Assembly: GCA_937930495.1 (NCBI GenBank)
Contig: CALGKL010000338.1
Span: forward strand, 1-5,265
Reading direction: 5' to 3'
Source: an uncultured Gloeocapsa sp.
GTDB taxonomy: Bacteria; Cyanobacteriota; Cyanobacteriia; Cyanobacteriales; Gloeocapsaceae
Length of the DNA: 5,265 nt
This document shows, in pieces, positions 1 to 5,265 of the stretch. The position numbers and the translations under genes are program-made. Position 1 is the first letter of the stretch; each line of letters opens with the position of its first letter. A model generated the notes under the pieces. The model was not told the origin of the DNA and searched no databases. It saw only the letters and a program-made list of their open reading frames with translations.

Positions 1-323
1 GCGGGACATACTCTCCCTGTAAATTCCGGGAAGTTATTGGTTTTGTGGAGACGATCTAAGGCTTCGCGCCAAAGACCACGATATACTAGGTCATTCCACT
101 CCGGGATCAGGTTATTAATGGGACAACCACTGGCCATCCCTTTAATCAAAGTTCCGGTATGACAGAAGGGTGTACCGCAGTCCATACAACGAGCACTTTG
201 AGTTCTGAGTTTTTCCTCTTCTAGGGTGAGGTGAAATTCTTCCCAGTCTTTGATTCTGGTTTCAGGAGAGCGATCGGCGGGTAACTCTCGTACGTATTCA
301 ATAAATCCTGTGGGTTTACCCAT
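1..323 (-). CDS. gltD: Glutamate synthase small (beta) subunit GltD, N-terminal part, cut by window edge
   Basis: GltD is the FAD- and iron-sulfur-containing subunit that takes electrons from NAD(P)H and feeds them to GltB for glutamate synthesis in the cytoplasm. Only the first 107 codons are present; the gene continues beyond base 1. The start ATG at 323-321 follows AAGGA (337-333) by 9 bases. The visible part is the N-terminal 4Fe-4S domain shared by GltD and related oxidoreductases: Cys46, Cys49, Cys54 and Cys67 (CMDCGTPFC, then [12 protein letters not shown]), followed by [12 protein letters not shown] with Cys106. About twelve residues separate the third and fourth cysteines, against three in E. 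coli GltD as I recall it; I believe this longer form is usual in cyanobacterial GltD. The FAD and NAD(P)H domains lie outside the window, so intactness cannot be judged. Its position 116 bases downstream of gltB on the same strand indicates a gltBD operon. The family assignment is secure. Confidence 0.95.
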   Translation of the reverse strand, partial: MGKPTGFIEYVRELPADRSPETRIKDWEEFHLTLEEEKLRTQSARCMDCGTPFCHTGTLIKGMASGCPINNLIPEWNDLVYRGLWREALDRLHKTNNFPEFTGRVCP

Positions 324-332
324 GTTGTTGTT

Positions 333-337
333 TCCTT
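333..337 (-). promoter_or_regulatory. Ribosome binding site of gltD
   Basis: The message reads AAAAGGA, then an A-rich 9-base spacer, then the gltD ATG. The core AAGGA has normal Shine-Dalgarno spacing and fixes the gltD start. gltB, by contrast, has no such site immediately before its ATG. Confidence 0.7.
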
Positions 338-361
338 TTCTTGGTATGTTTGGTTTGAAGA

Positions 362-380
362 GGACGCTTAAAAAGCGCCC
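362..380 (-). other. Stem-loop in the gltB-gltD spacer (promoter-distal)
   Basis: Bases 362-369 and 373-380 form an 8-pair stem around a 3-base loop. In the message it reads GGGCGCUU-UUU-AAGCGUCC with one G-U pair. It is followed by UCUUC rather than a run of U, so it does not look like an efficient intrinsic terminator. A role in mRNA processing, stability or attenuation between gltB and gltD is possible but is inference. Confidence 0.5.
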
Positions 381-391
381 TGGTTGAAGTC

Positions 392-422
392 ATCAGAGAA
401 GCAGAATGAGGGAATTTCTGAT
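392..422 (-). repeat. Inverted repeat ATCAGA/TCTGAT in the gltB-gltD spacer
   Basis: ATCAGA (392-397) and TCTGAT (417-422) are perfect 6-base inverted repeats separated by 19 bases. They lie between the two GC-rich hairpins of the spacer. The long loop and A/T-containing arms make this weak alone; it is listed because it is the middle one of three successive inverted repeats. Confidence 0.25.
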
Positions 423-423
423 T

Positions 424-437
424 GGGCGCCTTCGCCC
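424..437 (-). other. Stem-loop directly after the gltB stop codon
   Basis: GGGCG (424-428) and CGCCC (433-437) pair perfectly around a 4-base loop, beginning 2 bases after the gltB TAA. In the message it reads GGGCG-AAGG-CGCCC. The following bases are AAUCAG, with no U-run, so it is not a convincing terminator. It may protect the gltB 3' end or separate the two cistrons (inference). Its 3' arm GCGCCC can also pair with GGGCGC of the hairpin at 362-380, so the two hairpins are partly mutually exclusive. Confidence 0.45.
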
Positions 438-439
438 TC

Positions 440-3400
440 TTAGCTTCCGGCGATTCTAGCTACGTCTTTAGCGTTTTCTTCAAAAGCCACTATCATGGCT
501 TCATCTCGAGTCAGACCAGCTTCTAAGGCTTTATTGAGGGCTTTGATAACACGTTTATAGTCTCTGGGCATGACTTTAACGAATTTAGGGACGAGACTTT
601 CCCAATTGTCTAATACCCGTTGTCCTAGTTGACTGTGGGTATAGTTAACGTGTTTTTGGATGAGTTGATAGAGTTCGTTGATCTCCCCCGGGTTAGAGAG
701 GGTTTCTAAATCCACCATTTCCTTATTGCATTTAGCAGGGAAGGTATTATCTTCATCCAGAATATAGGCGACACCACCACTCATACCCGCTGCAAAGTTC
801 CGTCCAGTAGTCCCAAGTACGACAACTTGACCACCAGTCATATATTCACAACCATGATCGCCCACTCCTTCAACCACTGCGGTTACTCCAGAGTTACGGA
901 CGGCGAAACGCTCACCGGCTTTACCTCTGATGTAGATTTCTCCTGAGGTAGCGCCATAAAGTGCCACATTACCGATGATGATGTTTTCTTCAGGGATAAA
1001 GGTAGATTCTCGAGAAGGGTAAATGATGATTTTGGCACCGCTTAAACCTTTTCCGACATAGTCGTTGGCGTCTCCTTCTAATTCTAGGGTTACTCCTGAA
1101 GGGACGAAAGCACCAAAACTCTGACCAGCACTACCTTGGAAGTGGAGGTGTATGGTATCCTCGGGTAGGCCTTCCCAATAGCGTTTAGTAATTTCATTCC
1201 CAAGGATTGTTCCGACAGCGCGATTAGTATTTTTAATGGGTAGAGTCGCTTTGACGGGGGTTTTGTTGAGGAGACTATCTTGACATAAGTCTAATAAGAC
1301 GGTGAGGTCCAGGGATTTTTCCAAGCCATGGTCTTGTGGTATTTGACAGTAACGTCCCACACTTTCATCTACTTCGGGTTGGTAGAGGATAGGGGAAAGG
1401 TCAATATTTTTGGCTTTCCAATGCTCGATCGCCTTTTTAGGCTCTAATACGTCTGTACGTCCGATCATTTCGTTAAAGGTTCGGAAACCCAATTGAGCCA
1501 TTAATTCTCTGACTTCTTGGGCGATAAAGGTCATGAGATTGACTACGTGTGCCGGGTCTCCTGTAAAGTTTTCCCGTAGGTAGGGGTCTTGGGTAGCGAT
1601 TCCTGCAGGACAGGTATTGAGGTGACAGACGCGCATCATGATACAGCCGAGACTGACTAGGGGTGCGGTAGAGAAACCGAATTCTTCTGCTCCTAGTAAA
1701 GCGGCGATAACGATATCCCGTCCGGTTTTCATTTGTCCATCGGTTTCTACCACTATCCGGGAGCGCAGTTTATTTAAAACTAGGGTTTGGTGGGTTTCGG
1801 CTAATCCCAACTCCCAAGGTAAACCGGCGTGTTTGATCGAGGTTTGGGGGGAAGCACCGGTCCCACCATCGAAACCGGAGATTAAGACCACATCAGCATG
1901 GGCTTTAGCTACTCCCGCAGCGATTGTGCCTACGCCTACTTCTGAGACCAGTTTAACGTTAATCCTGGCTTCGCGGTTGGCGTTTTTGAGGTCGTGGATT
2001 AATTCGGCTAGGTCTTCGATGGAGTAGATGTCGTGGTGGGGTGGGGGTGAAATCAAGCCGACACCTGGGGTAGAGTGACGTACTTTGGCGATCCAGGGAT
2101 AGACTTTACGTCCTGGTAGTTGTCCTCCTTCTCCTGGTTTGGCGCCTTGAGCCATTTTAATCTGGATTTCCTGGGCTTGGGAGAGATAAAGACTGGTAAC
2201 CCCAAAACGTCCTGAGGCTACCTGTTTGATGGCGCTATTTTTGGAGTCTCCCTGTTCGTTGGTCCAGGTGTAGCGTTCGGGATCTTCGCCTCCTTCTCCT
2301 GTATTGGATTTACCTCCTAGGCGATTCATGGCGATCGCTAAGGCTTCGTGGGCTTCTTTGGAGATTGAGCCGTAACTCATTGCCCCTGTTTTAAAGCGTC
2401 TGGTAATCGCTGGGATGGGTTCTACTTCTTCGAGGGGGACTGGTTCTCTTTTTTTGAATTCTAAGAGGTTACGCAGAGTGAAGTACTGTCGATTGTGTTC
2501 GTTGATTAAGGCTGAATATTGTTTATAAAGCTCGTAATCTCCGGTTCTGACTGCTCTTTGCAGGGTGTGGATGGTTTCCGGAGATAATAGGTGTGCTTCC
2601 CCGTCTTTGCGCCATTGGTATTCTCCCCCTACCTCTAGAGTCTGGTCGATGGTTTCGCGATCGCCATAGGCTCGATTATGGGTGAGAATCGCTTCGGCAG
2701 CGATTACCCCTAAATCTGCGCCTTGGATTCGGGATGCTGTCCCTGTAAAGTATTTACTGACAACGCTTTCATTTAAACCGATCGCTTCAAAGATTTGCGC
2801 TCCTCGATAACTTTGCAGGGTAGAAATCCCGATTTTGGAGGCGACTTTAATTACTCCTTTGGTTGCTGCTTTGATATAGTTTTTCTCGGCGGTTGCATAA
2901 TCTACACCAGTAAGACTTCCTTCTCTAATTAGTTCAGCAATACTAGCTAAAGCGAGATAGGGGTTGATGGCGCCACAGCCGTAACCTAGCAAGACTGCAT
3001 AGTGATGTACTTCCCTGGGTTCTCCTGATTCGAGGACTAATCCTACTTTAGTTCTTGTTCCCTGTCTAATCAGATGGTGGTGTAATCCTGCTACTGCTAA
3101 AAGTGAGGGGATAGCTGCTTTTTCGGCTTCGACAGAGCGATCGCTCAGGATAATAATCTCTACTCCTTTAGCTATAGCTGCATCTGCTTGTTTAAACACC
3201 TCTTCCATGGCTGTTTCTAACCCTTCTACTCCTTGTTTGGGGTTAAAGAGTATGGGGATAGTGGTGGAGAGAAAGTTTCCCTGAAGGTTTTTGAGTTTAG
3301 CTAATTCTGTGTTATTGAGAATCGGTGTTTTCAGGTTGATTAGATGACAACTTTTTGCTAGGGGTTGGAGTAGGTTTCCTTCACTACCAATGGTTGTTAC

Positions 3401-5020
3401 CGGTGAGGTGATGATTTCTTCCCGGATCGAATCTATCGGAGGGTTGGTTACTTGAGCAAATAATTGTTTAAAGTAATCAAACAGACGTTTAGGACGATCT
3501 GATAATACCGCTAAAGGTGTATCTGTTCCCATTGACCCAACCGCTTCTACGCCGTTTTTCGCCATGGGTGTAATTAACAACCGTAATTGCTCAAAACTAT
3601 AGCCAAATGCTATTTGTTGGTTACGCAGATTTTCTTCTTCTTCCGCTGCAATTGGGGTAGCAGCTGGTAAGTCGGCTAAATCTACTAGATTCTCTTTGAG
3701 CCAATCTTGATAGGGTTGGGCTCTGGCGATTTGCTCTTTGATCTCTTCGTCGGCGATGATTCTACCTGCTTCTGTATCCACCAGGAACATTTTACCAGGC
3801 TCTAGTCTGCCTTTATGAGCTACTCTACTCGGTTCAATGGGCACAACCCCTGCTTCTGAGCCCATAATTACTAGGTCATCTTTGGTAACGTAGTAACGAG
3901 ATGGTCGTAAACCGTTGCGGTCTAAAATTGCTCCTATGATTTTACCATCGGTAAAAGCAATAGATGCTGGACCATCCCAAGGCTCCATTAAACAGGAATG
4001 ATATTGATAAAAGGCTTTTTTCTCGGCACTCATGAACTGATTACCCGTCCAGGGTTCGGGTATCATCATCATGATACTATGGGGGAGCGATCGCCCTCCT
4101 TGATGCAGCAATTCTAAAACGTTATCAAAAATCGTCGCGTCACTACCGTTGATATCAACTATGGGTTTTATTTTCTCAATATCGGCGCCGAATAATTCTG
4201 ATTCTAGTAGGGATTGTCTGGCTTGCATCCAGTTGATATTCCCCCGCAGGGTATTAATTTCTCCATTATGGGCTATATAACGGTAGGGGTGGGCTCTTTC
4301 CCAACTCGGAAAGGTGTTAGTACTAAAGCGCGAATGCACTAATCCTAAAGCTGATTCTAATTCTGGATCTCGTAAATCTGGATAATATTCGGGTAATTGT
4401 CCAGGGGTTAACATCCCTTTATAAACCATTGTTCGACAGGATAGACTAGAGCAATACCACCAACGGTTAATCCCACTTTTCCTAATCGCTCCATAAGCTC
4501 GTTTGCGGATGATATACAATTTGCGTTCAAATTCTGTATCATCTTTCAGGTTGGGATTTTTGGCGATAAACACCTGTTGCATCCTTGGTTCACTTTTTTG
4601 CGCTGTATATCCTAAAGATGAGTTATCCGTGGGAATTTCCCGCCAACCTAAAATTTGTTGTCCTTCTTCACTAGCGATGCGTTGAAATATTTCTTGACTT
4701 TGTTTACTTGTAGCTTGATCTGGCGAGGTATAAACCATCCCAACGCCGTAATTTCCCAACTCAGGGAGTTCTATTTGACATTCTTGAGCTATCTTTTGGC
4801 AAAATTTGTGGGGTATTTGGATTAATATCCCTGCTCCATCTCCTGTATTAGCTTCACACCCACAAGCGCCACGGTGATCAAGATTTACTAAAATCGTCAA
4901 GGCTTGTTCTACGATCTCGTGGGATTGTTTCCCCTTCATGTTGACTATAAATCCAACACCACACGAGTCGTGCTCGAACTGAGGATCGTATAAACCTTGT
5001 TTCCCTTGCTGATTGTTCAT
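440..5020 (-). CDS. gltB: Glutamate synthase large (alpha) subunit GltB, NAD(P)H-dependent type
   Basis: GltB hydrolyses glutamine, channels the ammonia internally and reductively aminates 2-oxoglutarate to glutamate (GOGAT, cytoplasm). Its 1526 residues match the family's usual length. In order: a 19-residue propeptide; class II glutaminase domain from Cys20 (DSCGVGF) to about 440, with Arg231 (HSRFSTN), Asn252-Gly253 (HNGEIN) and Asp294; central domain about 480-770; FMN synthase domain about 830-1190, with GEGGQLPG (963-970), [10 protein letters not shown] and GGTGASP; 3Fe-4S cysteines 1126, 1132 and 1137 ([16 protein letters not shown]); C-terminal beta-helix GXGXG domain about 1265-1425. 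Between GEGGED (908-913) and NSAIKQ there are only about 14 residues, so the roughly 27-residue ferredoxin loop of Fd-dependent enzymes is absent. That and gltD downstream indicate an NAD(P)H enzyme. The ATG is the earliest possible start: an in-frame TAA lies at 5026-5024. No frameshift or missing catalytic residue was seen. NADH versus NADPH cannot be decided. Confidence 0.97.
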   Translation of the reverse strand: MNNQQGKQGLYDPQFEHDSCGVGFIVNMKGKQSHEIVEQALTILVNLDHRGACGCEANTGDGAGILIQIPHKFCQKIAQECQIELPELGNYGVGMVYTSPDQATSKQSQEIFQRIASEEGQQILGWREIPTDNSSLGYTAQKSEPRMQQVFIAKNPNLKDDTEFERKLYIIRKRAYGAIRKSGINRWWYCSSLSCRTMVYKGMLTPGQLPEYYPDLRDPELESALGLVHSRFSTNTFPSWERAHPYRYIAHNGEINTLRGNINWMQARQSLLESELFGADIEKIKPIVDINGSDATIFDNVLELLHQGGRSLPHSIMMMIPEPWTGNQFMSAEKKAFYQYHSCLMEPWDGPASIAFTDGKIIGAILDRNGLRPSRYYVTKDDLVIMGSEAGVVPIEPSRVAHKGRLEPGKMFLVDTEAGRIIADEEIKEQIARAQPYQDWLKENLVDLADLPAATPIAAEEEENLRNQQIAFGYSFEQLRLLITPMAKNGVEAVGSMGTDTPLAVLSDRPKRLFDYFKQLFAQVTNPPIDSIREEIITSPVTTIGSEGNLLQPLAKSCHLINLKTPILNNTELAKLKNLQGNFLSTTIPILFNPKQGVEGLETAMEEVFKQADAAIAKGVEIIILSDRSVEAEKAAIPSLLAVAGLHHHLIRQGTRTKVGLVLESGEPREVHHYAVLLGYGCGAINPYLALASIAELIREGSLTGVDYATAEKNYIKAATKGVIKVASKIGISTLQSYRGAQIFEAIGLNESVVSKYFTGTASRIQGADLGVIAAEAILTHNRAYGDRETIDQTLEVGGEYQWRKDGEAHLLSPETIHTLQRAVRTGDYELYKQYSALINEHNRQYFTLRNLLEFKKREPVPLEEVEPIPAITRRFKTGAMSYGSISKEAHEALAIAMNRLGGKSNTGEGGEDPERYTWTNEQGDSKNSAIKQVASGRFGVTSLYLSQAQEIQIKMAQGAKPGEGGQLPGRKVYPWIAKVRHSTPGVGLISPPPHHDIYSIEDLAELIHDLKNANREARINVKLVSEVGVGTIAAGVAKAHADVVLISGFDGGTGASPQTSIKHAGLPWELGLAETHQTLVLNKLRSRIVVETDGQMKTGRDIVIAALLGAEEFGFSTAPLVSLGCIMMRVCHLNTCPAGIATQDPYLRENFTGDPAHVVNLMTFIAQEVRELMAQLGFRTFNEMIGRTDVLEPKKAIEHWKAKNIDLSPILYQPEVDESVGRYCQIPQDHGLEKSLDLTVLLDLCQDSLLNKTPVKATLPIKNTNRAVGTILGNEITKRYWEGLPEDTIHLHFQGSAGQSFGAFVPSGVTLELEGDANDYVGKGLSGAKIIIYPSRESTFIPEENIIIGNVALYGATSGEIYIRGKAGERFAVRNSGVTAVVEGVGDHGCEYMTGGQVVVLGTTGRNFAAGMSGGVAYILDEDNTFPAKCNKEMVDLETLSNPGEINELYQLIQKHVNYTHSQLGQRVLDNWESLVPKFVKVMPRDYKRVIKALNKALEAGLTRDEAMIVAFEENAKDVARIAGS
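2331..2338. repeat. HIP1 palindrome GCGATCGC
   Basis: This is a perfect HIP1 octamer inside gltB, read in frame as GCG ATC GCC (Ala895-Ile896-Ala897). It falls in the conserved FMN domain. Confidence 0.85.
2657..2664. repeat. HIP1 palindrome GCGATCGC
   Basis: This perfect octamer in gltB is read as GGC GAT CGC (Gly786-Asp787-Arg788). The frame differs from the copy at 2331, so the shared sequence is not a shared peptide motif. Confidence 0.85.
3137..3144. repeat. HIP1 palindrome GCGATCGC
   Basis: This perfect octamer in gltB is read as AGC GAT CGC (Ser626-Asp627-Arg628) in the central domain. It is flanked by GA on one side and TC on the other, extending the palindrome to 12 bases (3135-3146). 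Confidence 0.85.
4087..4094. repeat. HIP1 palindrome GCGATCGC
   Basis: This perfect octamer in gltB spans Gly309-Arg310-Ser311-Leu312 in the third possible reading frame. With the other three copies, all three frames are used, as expected of a DNA-level repeat. Confidence 0.85.
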
Positions 5021-5028
5021 ATTTTATT

Positions 5029-5058
5029 TTAGGGGATGATGATTGCTATTAATCTCAT
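5029..5058 (-). CDS. Possible 9-codon leader ORF upstream of gltB
   Basis: An ATG at 5058-5056 opens a short frame encoding MRLIAIIIP, with TAA at 5031-5029 ending 8 bases before the gltB ATG. Four of nine residues are isoleucine. The closest Shine-Dalgarno-like sequence, AGAGGAG (5086-5080), is 21 bases upstream, which is too far for normal initiation. Translation here could couple to gltB, which lacks its own clear ribosome binding site, but a frame this short can easily arise by chance. Confidence 0.15.
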   Translation of the reverse strand: MRLIAIIIP

Positions 5059-5079
5059 TTTGCGATCGACCCTATTTAT

Positions 5080-5086
5080 CTCCTCT
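5080..5086 (-). promoter_or_regulatory. Orphan Shine-Dalgarno-like AGAGGAG in the gltB leader
   Basis: AGAGGAG is a strong anti-16S match, but no ATG, GTG or TTG follows at 4-12 bases. It lies 59 bases before the gltB ATG, so it cannot directly serve that start. It may be chance, a ribosome standby site or a remnant of a lost start. Confidence 0.25.
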
Positions 5087-5099
5087 AGTTCTTAAGGAA

Positions 5100-5105
5100 A
5101 TTATA
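5100..5105 (-). promoter_or_regulatory. Candidate -10 box (TATAAT) of the gltBD promoter
   Basis: A perfect TATAAT reads toward gltB and would place the transcription start near 5093, giving a leader of about 70 bases. At 17-base spacing the -35 position is GGTTTT, which does not resemble TTGACA. A good -10 with no -35 is typical of activator-dependent promoters, such as those driven by the cyanobacterial nitrogen regulator NtcA. No convincing GTA-N8-TAC site is visible at the required position, however. Confidence 0.4.
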
Positions 5106-5146
5106 AGATTCTACCGCTCTATAAAACCTACTCAAACTCATACAAG

Positions 5147-5172
5147 CTAGTCAAAAAGACTTAATTGTCTAG
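5147..5172 (-). other. Imperfect hairpin at the stop codon of the upstream gene
   Basis: CTAG-T-CAA (5147-5154) and TTG-T-CTAG (5165-5172) form a 7-pair stem with one central mismatch around a 10-base loop. It includes the stop codon of the TnpB-like reading frame. Imperfect subterminal hairpins near the end of tnpB are a known property of IS200/IS605-type right ends, so this is a candidate right-end hairpin. It could also serve as a transcript end, although no U-run follows. Confidence 0.35.
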
Positions 5173-5265
5173 GTTTGAAGTTTACTTCCTGTTTCGTCGA
5201 AGTCTCGAGAGTTGTACTCTCGACGGGTTTAACTTCTCCACAGGCTTTATTTTTACAAGTTTCCC
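5147..5265 (-). CDS. C-terminal fragment of a probable TnpB (IS200/IS605 OrfB-like) protein
   Basis: A minus-strand frame enters at the right window edge, runs open for 38 codons and stops at TAG (5149-5147). The start is outside the window. Residues visible include ETCKNKACGEVKPVE near the entry, then TKQEV, ending KPRQLSLFD. From memory, many cyanobacterial TnpB/OrfB proteins end with a variable tail of this form: an ACGE-type segment soon after the final zinc-ribbon and RuvC residues, then KQE and a short tail. TnpB is an RNA-guided nuclease that helps IS200/IS605 elements persist. The diagnostic RuvC Asp and zinc-finger cysteines are not in the window, so this rests on tail resemblance alone. 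An unrelated protein tail or a chance open frame remains possible. Two inverted repeats in this short stretch fit the structured 3' end expected of tnpB. Confidence 0.5.
   Translation of the reverse strand, partial: ETCKNKACGEVKPVESTTLETSTKQEVNFKPRQLSLFD
5205..5223 (-). other. Perfect 7-bp hairpin inside the TnpB-like tail
   Basis: TCGAGAG (5205-5211) and CTCTCGA (5217-5223) pair perfectly around a 5-base loop. An alternative fold pairs CGTCGA (5195-5200) with TCGACG (5220-5225) and keeps three inner pairs. A strong hairpin within coding sequence just before a stop codon is unusual for an ordinary gene. It is compatible with an overlapping omega RNA scaffold if the gene is tnpB (inference). 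Confidence 0.4.

Noticed and set aside
271..276. Further HIP1 copies at CGATCG cores (271, 1426, 2779, 5063)
   Set aside because: Only the 6-base core is present; the outer G and C of the octamer are missing on one or both sides, so they are not counted as HIP1.
362..380. Rho-independent terminator between gltB and gltD
   Set aside because: The stem is good, but the downstream bases are UCUUCAAACC with no U-tract, and gltD follows with its own ribosome binding site in an expected operon.
1638..2027. A 129-codon open frame on the plus strand
   Set aside because: It lies wholly antisense to the conserved FMN and 3Fe-4S region of gltB. Its translation shows no recognisable family features, and gltB fully explains the conservation here.
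4503..4685. A 60-codon open frame on the plus strand
   Set aside because: It is antisense to the gltB glutaminase domain, short and without recognisable motifs. It is a shadow of gltB.
5106..5145. NtcA-like site upstream of the gltB -10 box
   Set aside because: The region contains GTA followed by TAG, but the spacing is 10 rather than 8 bases and the right half is TAG, not TAC. This is too poor a match to GTA-N8-TAC to annotate.
5021..5146. Glutamine riboswitch (glnA RNA) in the gltB leader
   Set aside because: I looked for the conserved glnA-type core around GGAAGUAGG and found no match in the leader. The closest string, GGAAGTAAAC, lies inside the upstream coding tail and lacks the rest of the motif.

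Overview
The window looks like cyanobacterial chromosome. The perfect palindrome GCGATCGC (HIP1, the abundant cyanobacterial octamer) occurs four times, and further CGATCG cores are present. The protein sequences also have a cyanobacterial look. Every real gene I can support is on the minus strand, so transcription runs from the right edge of the window to the left.

Layout in the direction of transcription: (1) 5265-5147, the last 38 codons of a gene cut by the window edge. The tail resembles the C-termini of cyanobacterial IS200/IS605-type TnpB (OrfB) proteins, and two inverted repeats lie in or at its end. (2) 5146-5021, a short non-coding leader with a perfect TATAAT box, an orphan Shine-Dalgarno-like AGAGGAG and a possible 9-codon leader ORF. 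(3) 5020-440, a complete gltB encoding the 1526-residue large (alpha) subunit of glutamate synthase. It carries the catalytic Cys20 behind a 19-residue propeptide and the 3Fe-4S cysteines. It lacks the insertion typical of ferredoxin-dependent enzymes. (4) 439-324, a 116-base intercistronic spacer with three inverted repeats. (5) 323-1, the first 107 codons of gltD, the small (beta) subunit, cut by the left edge.

GltB and GltD work together. GltD oxidises NAD(P)H through FAD and passes electrons through its iron-sulfur clusters to FMN in GltB. GltB releases ammonia from glutamine and uses it to make glutamate from 2-oxoglutarate. This is the GOGAT half of the GS-GOGAT ammonium assimilation cycle.

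Most of the window is ordinary core nitrogen metabolism, and I see no clear novel system. The places worth a second look are the junction between the TnpB-like tail and the gltB promoter, and the structured gltB-gltD spacer.
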